Positions 8,925-17,137 of a DNA stretch of 64,000 bases are shown one piece after another. Under the pieces are notes generated by a model. That model saw nothing but the letters and a program-made list of their open reading frames with translations, was not told the DNA's origin and did not search any database. Location: assembly GCF_014656055.1 (NCBI RefSeq), contig NZ_BNBR01000007.1, positions 422,138 through 486,137 of the forward strand. The letters run 5' to 3'. Both the position numbers and the translations under genes were made by a program. Each line of letters opens with the position of its first letter. The first letter of the stretch is position 1. Source of the stretch: Streptomyces griseosporeus (GTDB lineage: Bacteria > Actinomycetota > Actinomycetes > Streptomycetales > Streptomycetaceae).

Positions 8925-9141
8925 ACTGCCCTGGCCGCACCAGCGGTGCCGCGAGGCGCACCCACTCCGGGTCGTGACGCCCCGGCAGGGTACGACCCCG
9001 GTCGGCCCACACCCGCAGCAACTCCCGGTAGATGGGCGGGTCCTGGAGCTGCCGCGGGGCCTGTGCACGGGGAACCGATTCTGCGGGTGCCGGGACGAAG
9101 ACGAGACGCTGATGTCCGGTCGCCGAATAGGTGGGGGTCAT
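8887..9141 (-). CDS. Small conserved hypothetical protein (84 aa)
   Basis: An 84-aa frame whose composition is protein-like: a TYSATGHQRLVFVPAPAES start, a middle LQDPPIYRELLRVWADRGRT and an end in LVRPGQFSGF. It resembles short conserved Streptomyces proteins of unknown function. It converges with, and overlaps by 38 bases, the acyl-CoA dehydrogenase gene. There is no strong ribosome-binding site before the ATG. A longer frame (to 9151) in another register covers the same DNA but looks like a shadow. Confidence 0.5.
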   Translation of the reverse strand: MTPTYSATGHQRLVFVPAPAESVPRAQAPRQLQDPPIYRELLRVWADRGRTLPGRHDPEWVRLAAPLVRPGQFSGFRVPPDGGR

Positions 9142-9393
9142 ACCAGGCCAACGCGCCGCGGGGCGTTCAGGTCACCGGTCGGCGGAATCGCGCCTGAGTT
9201 CGCGGGCGCCCCCGTCGCACACCGGCGCGCGCTGAGGCGCCGTCAAACCGCCCCGGGGCGCACCGGACCCGCACCACGGCAGCACAGGACTGCCGTGGCG
9301 CGGGACGGACAGCGGCGACACGGGGTGCCGTGGTGCGGGACGCGTGCGCGAGGCGGTGGTGGCCGGGAAGGCGCCGGCCGCGCGGAGCGCGGC

Positions 9394-9837
9394 TCAGGCG
9401 GCGTGGCGGCGCATCGCCGGCACGCGCATCGGGCGCGAGCCCGGGCCGCCGACGTGCGAGAAGGGCTGCGTCCGCCAGTCGAGGCCCTGAGGCAGCGTCA
9501 GCAGCAGCGCGGTGTCCTGCTCCTGGGGCTCCGCGGTCTCGTCCGCGGGCCGGGCGTCGGAGGCGCGGCGGCCGGTGCCGGCGCACACCGTGAGCCCGAA
9601 CGGGTTCCACGGCGAGGCGCACAGCGCGTGCTCCGGCAGGACCTCCTCGTCCGCGAGCAGCGCGATGGGCTGCGCGCAGTCCGGGCAGATCACCCGGTAC
9701 ATCTCGAAGGTGTCGTACGCGTCGAAGTCGTCGTCCCCGTCCTCGTAGGCGTCGGGTTCGACGCCCTCCGGCTCGGGCTCGACGACCGGCTGCTGCCTCT
9801 TGGACACGGAACGACCAGGGCGCTTAAGACTCTGCAT
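9394..9837 (-). CDS. Conserved hypothetical protein with CPDC motif
   Basis: A 147-aa protein. It has a basic start (MQSLKRPGRSVSKRQQ), a very acidic stretch around residues 20-45 (many E, D), then YRVICPDCAQPIALLADEE, where CPDC with later Cys residues could bind zinc. The tail is unstructured. The ATG at 9837 is preceded by AGGGGGAG, a strong ribosome-binding site; a longer frame upstream lacks one. No function is assigned. Confidence 0.7.
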   Translation of the reverse strand: MQSLKRPGRSVSKRQQPVVEPEPEGVEPDAYEDGDDDFDAYDTFEMYRVICPDCAQPIALLADEEVLPEHALCASPWNPFGLTVCAGTGRRASDARPADETAEPQEQDTALLLTLPQGLDWRTQPFSHVGGPGSRPMRVPAMRRHAA

Positions 9838-10105
9838 GGATTCTCCCCCTAGGGCTGGGCCGTGAAGGCGCTGCGGCCTCGACCACAGCAAGCACTTCCC
9901 GCCCGGTCTCCGGGGTAATCACGGGAACATCACGGAGGCCGCCCGGACGGTGTGGCGTTGGTCACACGCCCTCCGTGGGTGCCCGCCGAGGGGGCCCCTG
10001 CCCGCCCCGCCGGGTCCCCCGATCGGCTCACGGCCGGCTCCCGCCCGCGTCACGAACCGGGGATGACCCGGCCTCCACAGGTATCCGAGGAGATCAGCGG
10101 CACTG

Positions 10106-10119
10106 TAGGTTCTGCGCCA
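10106..10119 (+). promoter_or_regulatory. -10 element and leaderless start of the Lrp gene
   Basis: TAGGTT (10106-10111) lies exactly 7 bases before the ATG at 10119, so transcription would begin at or next to the start codon. No ribosome-binding site is seen within the usual distance. The -35 is weak. Confidence 0.45.
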
Positions 10120-10559
10120 TGGAGGAGCTGGACCGTCAGATCGTGCAGCTGCTCGTCAAGGACGGGCGGATGAGCTACACAGACCTGGGCAAGGCCACGG
10201 GCCTGTCCACGTCGGCCGTGCACCAGCGGGTGCGCCGGCTGGAGCAGCGCGGCGTCATCCGCGGGTACGCCGCGGTCGTCGACCCGGAGGCCGTCGGGCT
10301 GCCGCTGACCGCCTTCATCTCGGTCAAGCCCTTCGACCCGAGCGCCCCCGACGACATCGCCGAGCGGCTCGCCGGGGTGCCGGAGATCGAGGCCTGCCAC
10401 AGCGTCGCGGGCGACGAGAACTACATCCTCAAGGTCCGCGTGGCCACCCCGCACGAACTGGAGGAACTGCTGGCCCGCCTGCGCTCGCTGGCCGGCGTGT
10501 CCACCCGGACCACGGTGGTGCTGTCGACGCCGTACGAGGCACGGCCGCCGCGGATCTGA
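10119..10559 (+). CDS. Lrp/AsnC family transcriptional regulator
   Basis: A 146-aa protein of standard family length. It has an N-terminal winged HTH (LDRQIVQLLVKDGRMSYTDL, with SAVHQRVRRLEQ as recognition helix) and a C-terminal RAM/AsnC ligand-binding domain (EACHSVAGDENYILKVRV). It senses amino acids in characterised relatives. The ATG at 10119 is supported by the HTH starting immediately after it and by a -10 element 7 bases upstream, which suggests a leaderless transcript. The downstream amidohydrolase gene begins 47 bases later on the same strand and may be cotranscribed. Confidence 0.9.
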   Translation: MEELDRQIVQLLVKDGRMSYTDLGKATGLSTSAVHQRVRRLEQRGVIRGYAAVVDPEAVGLPLTAFISVKPFDPSAPDDIAERLAGVPEIEACHSVAGDENYILKVRVATPHELEELLARLRSLAGVSTRTTVVLSTPYEARPPRI

Positions 10560-10606
10560 CCGACCTGGCTGCGGACCCGCGCTCCCCAGGCGCGACACTG
10601 GTGCCC

Positions 10607-12208
10607 ATGAGTGAGCGCACCGCCCAGCCGAAGACCGTCCTCCTGCGCCGCGGGGAGGTCCACAGCCCCGCCGACCCCTTCGCCACGGCCATGGTCGTCG
10701 AACGCGGCCAGGTCGCCTGGGTCGGCTCCGAAGGCGCCGCCGACGCCTTCGCCGACGGCGTCGACGAGGTGATCGACCTGGACGGCGCCCTCGTCACCCC
10801 CGCGTTCACGGACGCCCACGTCCACACCACCGGCACCGGCCTCGCGCTCACCGGCCTCGACCTGTCCGGCGCCCCCACCCTGGAGGCGGCCCTGGACGCC
10901 GTCCGCGCCTTCGCCGCCGCCCGCCCGCACGACCGGGTCCTGCTCGGTCACGGCTGGGACGCCTCCCGCTGGCCCGGCGGCCGCCCCCCGACCCGCGCCG
11001 AACTCGACGAGGCCACCGGCGGGCGGCCCCTGTACCTGTCCCGCATCGACGTGCACTCGGCGGTCGTCACCACGGCCCTGCTGGACCTCGTGCCCGGCCT
11101 GGGCGCCACCGACGGCCCGCTGACCGCCGACGCCCACCACGCCGCCCGGGCCGCCGCGTACGGCGCCGTCACCCCGCAGCAGCGCACCGAGGCCCAGCGC
11201 GCCGCCCTCGCCCGTGCCGCCTCCCTCGGCATCGGCACGGTCCACGAGTGCGGCGGCCCGGAGATCTCCTCCGAGGACGACTTCACGGGCCTGCTCGCCC
11301 TCGCCGCCGAGGAGCCCGGCCCGCGCGTCATCGGCTACTGGGCGGAACAGAACGTCGACCGGGCGCGGGAACTCGGCGCGGCCGGCGCCGCCGGCGACCT
11401 CTTCGCGGACGGCGCCCTCGGCTCCCACACGGCCTGTCTGCACGAGCCGTACGCCGACGCCGCGCACGGCGGCACCGCCTACCTCGACGCCGACGCGGTC
11501 GCCGCGCACGTCGTGGCCTGCACCGAGGCCGGCCTCCAGGCGGGCTTCCACGCCATCGGCGACGCCGCCGTCACCGCCGTCGTGGACGGCGTGCGCGCCG
11601 CCGCCGAGAAGGTCGGCCTCGCGCGCGTCCGCGCCGCCCGGCACCGCGTCGAGCACGCCGAGATGCTCACCCCCGAGACGATCGCGGCCTTCGCCGAGCT
11701 GGGCTTGACCGCCTCCGTGCAGCCCGCCTTCGACGCGCTGTGGGGCGGCGAGGACGGCATGTACGCCCAGCGCCTCGGCGTCGAGCGGGCCCGCACCCTC
11801 AACCCCTTCGCCGCGCTGCTGCGCGCGGGCGTCCCGCTCGCCTTCGGCTCCGACAGCCCCGTCACCCCGCTCGACCCGTGGGGCACGGTCCGGGCGGCCG
11901 CCTTCCACCACACCCCCGAGCACCGCGTCTCCGTCCGTGCCGCCTTCACGGCCCACACCCGTGGCGGCTGGCGCGCGGCCGGACGCGACGACGCGGGCGT
12001 CCTGGTGCCCGGCGCGCCCGCGGACTACGCCGTGTGGCGCACCGGCGAGCTGGTCGTGCAGGCCCCCGACGACCGGGTGGCCCGCTGGTCCACCGACCCC
12101 CGCTCCGGCACCCCCGGACTGCCCGACCTCACCCCCGGCCAGGACCTGCCGGTCTGCCTGCGCACCGTGGTCGGCGGGCGGACGGTGTACGTACGGCCGG
12201 GCGAGTGA
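10607..12208 (+). CDS. YtcJ-like metal-dependent amidohydrolase
   Basis: A 533-aa cytosolic hydrolase of the amidohydrolase_3 / YtcJ type. Visible motifs are the metal-binding DAHVHTTGTGL, LLGHGWDASRWPGG, VHECGGPE, DGALGSHTACL (likely carboxylated-Lys substitute region), GFHAIGDAAV, RVEHAEML and SDSPVTPLDPW. YtcJ-family members act on N-substituted formamides and similar amides, but the substrate here is unknown. The ATG at 10607 is preferred over the GTG at 10601. It follows an Lrp-family gene on the same strand, which may link it to amino acid-derived amides. Confidence 0.85.
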   Translation: MSERTAQPKTVLLRRGEVHSPADPFATAMVVERGQVAWVGSEGAADAFADGVDEVIDLDGALVTPAFTDAHVHTTGTGLALTGLDLSGAPTLEAALDAVRAFAAARPHDRVLLGHGWDASRWPGGRPPTRAELDEATGGRPLYLSRIDVHSAVVTTALLDLVPGLGATDGPLTADAHHAARAAAYGAVTPQQRTEAQRAALARAASLGIGTVHECGGPEISSEDDFTGLLALAAEEPGPRVIGYWAEQNVDRARELGAAGAAGDLFADGALGSHTACLHEPYADAAHGGTAYLDADAVAAHVVACTEAGLQAGFHAIGDAAVTAVVDGVRAAAEKVGLARVRAARHRVEHAEMLTPETIAAFAELGLTASVQPAFDALWGGEDGMYAQRLGVERARTLNPFAALLRAGVPLAFGSDSPVTPLDPWGTVRAAAFHHTPEHRVSVRAAFTAHTRGGWRAAGRDDAGVLVPGAPADYAVWRTGELVVQAPDDRVARWSTDPRSGTPGLPDLTPGQDLPVCLRTVVGGRTVYVRPGE

Positions 12209-12735
12209 TCCGGGGACCGCGCACCGCTCCACGAGGGTGGTGACCCGGACTCGCACGACCTGTGCCACCCCCGCCCTGACCTGCGGGTTACGGGCTCCGG
12301 CGCAGGTCGAACGGCTGTTGACAGGCGACGGTCCGGGGCCGGTAGGTTCGGCGGGTCCACCACCGGACGCCCGACCGGGGAACGTCCGCACTCACCGAGC
12401 GCCGCTGGGTCAGGGAGCCAGGCTCAGCGCCCGCGCCGGCGAGGGAACGTTCCGGCCGGTCGGGGAGGTGTGACCCGGGTGGGGCCCGGGCGCTCAGTAG
12501 ACAACGGCCTCGGCCGACCCGCAGCCAGCGGGTCCCGGGCCGGCCCGAAGGGCGCCGGGCCCCCATCCGCCGCGCACACCGTCAGCCCCTGGGTACCCGT
12601 CCGTACATACGAGCCCAAATACGGCCTCTTACCCCACTCTTCTGGATTCGACACCACCATACGAACGTCCTGTCACGTCATCGCAGGCCGCGCCCACTAT
12701 GGTGGACCTCTGCGTACGGACATGAAGGGGCAGCA
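12209..12735 (+). other. Long upstream region of ppm1 with a promoter
   Basis: This is a 527-bp gap. A SigA(HrdB)-like promoter is present: TTGACA 12318-12323 and TAGGTT 12343-12348, spacer 19. It is about 390 bases upstream of ppm1, so a long leader or a separate RNA would result. Between them are GC-rich repeats able to fold (for example CCCGGG pairs near 12475-12500, and CGACCCGC/GCGGGT near 12518-12535). A frame 12470-12739 (GTG with GGGGAGG upstream, 89 aa, stop overlapping the ppm1 GTG, one TTA codon) also lies here but has relaxed third positions and is not called as a gene. Confidence 0.5.
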
Positions 12736-13575
12736 GTGAACGACGGCGACGGGACCCTCGCGGCCAAGGCCCAGGGGAGGCAGTTCGGTCCGCTCGGCAC
12801 GGCCTTGGTGATCATCCCGACCTACAACGAGGCGGAGAACATCAAGAGCATCGTCGGCCGGGTGCGCAAGGCCGTTCCCGAGGCGCACGTTCTCGTGGCC
12901 GACGACAACAGCCCGGACGGGACGGGCAAGCTCGCGGACGAGCTGGCCGCCGGCGACGAGCAGGTGCACGTCCTGCACCGCAAGGGCAAGGAAGGGCTGG
13001 GCGCCGCCTACCTCGCGGGCTTCCGCTGGGGCCTGGAGCGCGACTACGGCGTCCTCGTCGAGATGGACGCCGACGGCTCCCACCAGCCCGAGGAGCTGCC
13101 CCGGCTGCTGACCGCCCTCAAGGGCGCCGACCTGGTCCTCGGCTCCCGCTGGGTGCCCGGCGGCCGGGTGGTGAACTGGCCCAAGTCCCGCGAGTTCATC
13201 TCCCGCGGCGGCAGCCTCTACTCACGCCTCGCGCTCGACCTGCCGCTGCGCGACATCACCGGCGGCTACCGGGCCTTCCGCCGCGAGACCCTGGAAGGCC
13301 TCGGCCTCGACGAGGTCGCCTCCCAGGGCTACTGCTTCCAGGTCGACCTGGCCCGCCGCGCCGTGAAGGCCGGCTACCACGTCGTCGAGGTCCCCATCAC
13401 CTTCGTCGAACGCGAACTCGGCGACTCCAAGATGAGCCGCGACATCCTCGTCGAGGCCCTGTGGCGGGTCACGGCGTGGGGTGTGGGGGAGCGCGTCGAG
13501 AAGATCACAGCCAAGGCGAAGCCGGGCGGCCCGGCCGCCGCGCCGGACCGGGCGAAGCCCCACGGCGAGGACTGA
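12736..13575 (+). CDS. ppm1: Polyprenol-phosphate mannosyltransferase
   Basis: A 279-aa GT2 family enzyme (dolichol-phosphate-mannose synthase type). It has VIIPTYNEAENI at the N-terminus, the nucleotide/metal site LVADDNSPDGTG and VEMDADGSHQPEELP, and DITGGYRAFRRE. It transfers mannose from GDP-mannose to polyprenol phosphate on the cytoplasmic face, giving the donor for protein O-mannosylation and other extracytoplasmic mannosyl transfer. There is no C-terminal membrane domain, so it is the soluble catalytic form. The start is GTG at 12736 with GAAGGGGC upstream. In S. coelicolor the enzyme is needed for phage phiC31 infection (recalled). Confidence 0.9.
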   Translation: MNDGDGTLAAKAQGRQFGPLGTALVIIPTYNEAENIKSIVGRVRKAVPEAHVLVADDNSPDGTGKLADELAAGDEQVHVLHRKGKEGLGAAYLAGFRWGLERDYGVLVEMDADGSHQPEELPRLLTALKGADLVLGSRWVPGGRVVNWPKSREFISRGGSLYSRLALDLPLRDITGGYRAFRRETLEGLGLDEVASQGYCFQVDLARRAVKAGYHVVEVPITFVERELGDSKMSRDILVEALWRVTAWGVGERVEKITAKAKPGGPAAAPDRAKPHGED

Positions 13576-13621
13576 CCGGTCGCTTATCCCGCGCTGAGCC
13601 GCGGCCGGGCACACTGGGAGC

Positions 13622-14179
13622 ATGACGACTGGCGCTCCGACCTCTCCCTCCTCCGCCCGGCCCCGCCGCTCCCGGCTGCGGACCTTCCTGCCGCTGGGGG
13701 TCGCCGCGTGGGTGGTGCTGGAGATCTGGCTGCTGACCGTGGTCGCGGGCGCGACGAGCGGGCTGGTGGTCTTCCTGCTGCTGCTCGCCGGTGTCGTCCT
13801 CGGCTCGGTGGTGGTCAAGCGGGCGGGCCGGCGGGCCTTCCAGAACCTCAACGAGGCGCTTCAGCGGGGCGGCTCCCCGTCCGGCGGCAGCGGCAACGGC
13901 TTCGTGATGCTCGGTGGACTGCTGCTGATGATCCCGGGGCTGATCTCGGACGTCGTCGGCCTCGTCCTGCTGGTCCCGCCGGTCCAGAAGGCGCTGGGCA
14001 AGCGGGCCGAGCGGTCCCTGGAGCGCAGGCTGCGCGACTCCGCCCGCGGCGGGTTCGGTGACGCCTTCCAGCAGGCGCGCATCCACCGCCCGGACGGCAA
14101 GATCGTCCAGGGCGAGGTGATCAGGCACGACGAGCCGGGCGACACCCCGCGCGAGCCCCGCCCGCCGCTGACGCGGTGA
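13622..14179 (+). CDS. fxsA: FxsA family membrane protein
   Basis: A 185-aa FxsA-like protein. It has a basic N-terminus, a first hydrophobic pair (residues about 21-60, TFLPLGVAAWVVLEIWLL), the conserved GGLLLMIPGLISDVVGLVLL segment near residues 100-120, and a polar C-terminal tail. FxsA is an inner-membrane protein that in E. coli overcomes F-plasmid exclusion of phage T7; its cell role is unclear. The ATG at 13622 lies 46 bases after ppm1, so the two are likely cotranscribed. Confidence 0.88.
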   Translation: MTTGAPTSPSSARPRRSRLRTFLPLGVAAWVVLEIWLLTVVAGATSGLVVFLLLLAGVVLGSVVVKRAGRRAFQNLNEALQRGGSPSGGSGNGFVMLGGLLLMIPGLISDVVGLVLLVPPVQKALGKRAERSLERRLRDSARGGFGDAFQQARIHRPDGKIVQGEVIRHDEPGDTPREPRPPLTR

Positions 14180-14227
14180 GCCGCGGGGCGGCTCGCCCCC
14201 GAAACGCAGCACACGACAAGCAAGCGC

Positions 14228-14281
14228 ACAACGACCGCGGGCGCCGCACGTGAGATCACGTACGGCGCCCGCGGTCGTTGT
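14228..14281. terminator. Strong bidirectional terminator
   Basis: A perfect 19-bp inverted repeat, arms 14228-14246 and 14263-14281 with a 16-base loop, lies between the convergent fxsA and rbpA genes. It is the strongest hairpin in the window outside the rRNA leader and is symmetrical, so it should work on both strands. Confidence 0.8.
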
Positions 14282-14306
14282 GTCGCGCGGCCGAGTCCCG
14301 CAGGGA

Positions 14307-14681
14307 CTAGGCGCTCTTGCGGCTGTCCCGGGGATGAACCGCGAGGTTCATCGCCCCGGAGCGGAGAACGGCCAGCCGCTCCTCGAGGACCTCTTCGAGT
14401 TCCTCGCGGGTGCGCCGCTCCATCAGCATGTCCCAATGCGTACGCGCGGGCTTGGCCTTCTTCTCCTCAGGGCCGTCGCCGTCCACGAGGAGTGCCTGGG
14501 CCCCGCAGACCTTGCACTCCCACTCCGGCGGGATCTCCGCCTCGACCGAGAAGGGCATCTCGAAGCGGTGCCCCTTCTCGCATGCGTACTCCACGGCCTG
14601 GCGCGGGGCCAGGTCGATGCCGCGGTCCGTCTCGTAGCTGGTCACCACGAGGCGCGTGCCGCGAAGAGCTCGCTCACTCAT
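14307..14681 (-). CDS. rbpA: RNA polymerase-binding protein RbpA
   Basis: A 124-aa protein matching RbpA throughout: MSERALRGTRLVVTSYETDR, the Zn-ribbon-like core with ACEKGHRF and WECKVCGAQALL, and the C-terminal sigma-interaction part THWDMLMERRTREELEEVL. RbpA binds the principal sigma factor and core polymerase, stabilises the open complex, and affects rifampicin tolerance. It is an essential or near-essential actinobacterial transcription factor. Expression from a SigR promoter is supported by the element at 14743-14768. The family assignment is as certain as sequence allows. Confidence 0.97.
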   Translation of the reverse strand: MSERALRGTRLVVTSYETDRGIDLAPRQAVEYACEKGHRFEMPFSVEAEIPPEWECKVCGAQALLVDGDGPEEKKAKPARTHWDMLMERRTREELEEVLEERLAVLRSGAMNLAVHPRDSRKSA

Positions 14682-14742
14682 GAATCGTGCCTCCCGGGCT
14701 TGTCGCCCACAGGACAGGTGTCGCTGTCGTCGTCATCCGGTC

Positions 14743-14768
14743 AACGTCCGGTCGGCGGTAAAGATTCC
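14743..14768 (-). promoter_or_regulatory. SigR-type promoter of rbpA
   Basis: Read on the minus strand: GGAAT (14768-14764), 18 bases, GTT (14745-14743). This is exactly the SigR (thiol-oxidative stress) consensus GGAAT-N18/19-GTT. It lies 62-87 bases upstream of the rbpA start. SigR control of rbpA is established in S. coelicolor (recalled). Confidence 0.85.
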
Positions 14769-14959
14769 CGTTCCGAGGTCCCGTTCCGGGTCATGCGTCG
14801 CCGTCGTAGCCGCAGCCTTGTCAACCAGTGCGTACCCACCGGCGCCCGGTTTGTCACGTCTGCTAGCAGATGTCACCCAGCGTTTCGTCATCTTTGACGC
14901 GCAGTAACGGTACGCCTGGCAGGCCAAACGCGTACACTACAGCCCTTTCGCCCGGAGCG

Positions 14960-16306
14960 CTAAATCTTCTCGGGAACGGGATTCCCCGCGTCGCCGATCG
15001 CCCGCCGGACGGGTACCCGCGCCAGCAGCGCGAACCCCGCGACGAAGAAGACCACCAGCGAGATGATCGCGTCCCGGTAGCTTCCGGTCAGCTGGTAGGT
15101 CAGCCCGAACAGCAGCGGCCCGAGCCAGCTCATGCCGCGGTCGCTCACCTCGTACGCCGAGAAGTACTCGGCCTCCTTGCCCGGCGGGACGAGGTGGGAG
15201 AAGAGCGACCGGGACAGGGCCTGGCTGCCGCCGAGGACCAGCCCGATGCCGGCCGCCAGCACGAAGAACCACACCGGCGCCCCGGCCGGCAGGAAGTACC
15301 CGGCGCCCAGCGTGAGCGTCCACGCCACGAGCGAGCCGAGGATCGTCCGCTTCGCGCCGTACGTCCGCGCCAGCCGGCCCATCGCCAGCGCGCCCGCCAC
15401 CGCCAGCACCTGCACCAGCAGCACCGCCCCGATGAGCGTCGACTGGCCGAGGCCCAGCTCCTCCGAGCCGTACACCGAGGCCTGGGAGATCACCGTCTGG
15501 ATGCCGTCGTTGTAGACGAGGTACGCCAGCAGGAAGGCCAGCGTCAGCGGGTGGCGGCGCATGTCGCGGACGGTCGCGGCCAGCTGCCGCAGTCCCGGCA
15601 GCGCGGCCTCCCGTGCGACGGTGCGGCGGTCCCGCAGCCGGCGCAGCGGTACGAGCGTGAAGGCGCCCCACCACAGGCCCGCCGAGGCCAGGCAGATCCG
15701 CACGGCCATGCTCTCCGAGACACCGAAGGTGTCGTGGCCCAGGTAGAGGGCGAGGTTCACGACGAGCATCAGCGAGCCCGCGGCGTAGCCGAAGGCCCAG
15801 CCCCGGGAGGAGACGGCGTCGCGTTCCTCGGGCGGGGCGATCTGCGGCAGGTAGGAGTTGTAGAGCATCATCGCCACGGACTGCGCGGCGTTCGCCACCA
15901 CCAGCAGCAGCCCGCCGAGGAGGTAGCGGTCGCCGCCGAGGAAGAACATGCCGGTCGTCGCCGCGGCCCCGGTGTAGGCGGCGGCCGCCAGCAGCGGCTT
16001 CTTGCGGCCGCTGCGGTCGGCGGCGGCGCCCACCAGCGGCATCAGCAGCACGGCGACGATCACCGACAGGGACACCGAGTAGGCGAAGAACGACCCCGCC
16101 CGCACGGGGACGCCCAGCGGGTGCACATAGCCGTCCGGGTCCGCGGCCGACTTCGCCACCGACGTCAGATAGGGGCCCAGGAACACGGTGAGCACGCTCG
16201 TCGAGTAGACGGAGCAGGCCCAGTCGTAGAAGTACCAGCCGCGCTGCTCGCGCCGCCGGTCCGCGGCCTCGCCGGCCGCCGGTGTCCGCACGGTGTCGGT
16301 GCCCAC
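14960..16306 (-). CDS. MFS transporter (UMF1 / Atg22-like)
   Basis: A 448-aa integral membrane protein with about 12 hydrophobic segments. Motifs typical of the UMF1 (vacuole effluxer Atg22-like) MFS branch are visible: WYFYDWACSVYSTSVLTVFL at the start, GAAADRSGRKK after TM2, and LYNSYLPQIAPPEERDAVSSRGWAFGY (shown over two motifs here, LYNSYLPQIA and SSRGWAFGY). Exporters of amino acids are known among relatives; the substrate is unknown. GTG start at 16306. It is downstream of the GDPD gene (63-base gap) in a minus-strand group with the YczE-like gene. Confidence 0.85.
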   Translation of the reverse strand: MGTDTVRTPAAGEAADRRREQRGWYFYDWACSVYSTSVLTVFLGPYLTSVAKSAADPDGYVHPLGVPVRAGSFFAYSVSLSVIVAVLLMPLVGAAADRSGRKKPLLAAAAYTGAAATTGMFFLGGDRYLLGGLLLVVANAAQSVAMMLYNSYLPQIAPPEERDAVSSRGWAFGYAAGSLMLVVNLALYLGHDTFGVSESMAVRICLASAGLWWGAFTLVPLRRLRDRRTVAREAALPGLRQLAATVRDMRRHPLTLAFLLAYLVYNDGIQTVISQASVYGSEELGLGQSTLIGAVLLVQVLAVAGALAMGRLARTYGAKRTILGSLVAWTLTLGAGYFLPAGAPVWFFVLAAGIGLVLGGSQALSRSLFSHLVPPGKEAEYFSAYEVSDRGMSWLGPLLFGLTYQLTGSYRDAIISLVVFFVAGFALLARVPVRRAIGDAGNPVPEKI

Positions 16307-16369
16307 CCGTGCCCTCGCTTCCCCGCCGCAGATGCCGTGCCAAGGCGCGGCGGGCGGCCGGCCGGGCCG

Positions 16370-17137
16370 TCAGGCCCAGACGCCGCGTTCCTCCATGACC
16401 TTGCGCAACGTGTCGATGTGATCGGTCATGATGCCATCGACACCCAGGTCCAGGAGCCGGTGCATGCGCTCGGGTTCGTTCACCGTCCACACGTGCACCT
16501 GCAGCCCGCGCGCGTGGGCGGCCCGGACGAAGCGGTGGTCGACCACCTGGACGCCGGACTGGGTCTCCGGCACCTGGGCGGCCACCGCCGAACGGCGCAG
16601 GGCCGCGGGCAGCCCCCAGGAGCGCAGCCGCAGGCCCAGCACCCCCCGGGTGCCGTACGACGTGGCCAGGCGCGGGCCGGCCAGTCGCTGGGCGCGCGCC
16701 ACGCGGGCCTCGGAGAAGGAGCCGACGCAGATCCGGTCCCAGGCGTTCGCGCGCTCGACCAGCTCAAGGAAGGGGCGCAGGGCGGGCTCGGCCTTGAGGT
16801 CGACGTTCCAGCGCACCTCGGGGAAGGTCTCCAGCAGCTCCTCGAACAGCGGCAGCGGCTCCCGGCCCGCCACGCGCGCGTGCCGTACGTCCGCCCAGGG
16901 AAGCTCGGCGATGGCCCCCGCGCCGTCCGTGGCCCGGTCCAGCGTCGCGTCGTGGAAGGCGACCAGCCGGCCGTCGCGGGTGGCGTGCACATCGGTCTCG
17001 ATGTAGCGGTAGCCCGCCTCGACCGCCCGCCGGAACTGCGCCACGGTGTTCTCCAGGCCGTCCGCGGCCCCGCCGCGGTGGGCGAAGGCGATCGGGCCGG
17101 GATGGTCGAGGTACGGGTGGCGTATGAGGGTGGTCAC
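16370..17137 (-). CDS. Glycerophosphodiester phosphodiesterase
   Basis: A 255-aa GDPD-family TIM barrel without a signal peptide. Active-site residues are present: His20 and Arg21 in AFAHRGG, Glu47 and Asp49 in YIETDVHATRDG with His51, plus FHDATLDRATDG and the late VWTVNEPERMHRLLDLGVDG. It should release glycerol 3-phosphate from glycerophosphodiesters. The GTG start at 17137 overlaps the stop of the YczE-like gene (GTGA), so the two are translationally coupled. Confidence 0.92.
   Translation of the reverse strand: MTTLIRHPYLDHPGPIAFAHRGGAADGLENTVAQFRRAVEAGYRYIETDVHATRDGRLVAFHDATLDRATDGAGAIAELPWADVRHARVAGREPLPLFEELLETFPEVRWNVDLKAEPALRPFLELVERANAWDRICVGSFSEARVARAQRLAGPRLATSYGTRGVLGLRLRSWGLPAALRRSAVAAQVPETQSGVQVVDHRFVRAAHARGLQVHVWTVNEPERMHRLLDLGVDGIMTDHIDTLRKVMEERGVWA

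Noticed and set aside
9167..9622. 151-codon minus-strand frame
   Set aside because: Overlaps the well-supported CPDC-motif gene in another frame and is Arg/Ala low complexity.
12470..12739. 89-codon frame before ppm1
   Set aside because: It has a good ribosome site and stop/start overlap, but its third codon positions are not GC-biased and it holds a TTA codon. Kept as a finding rather than as a gene.
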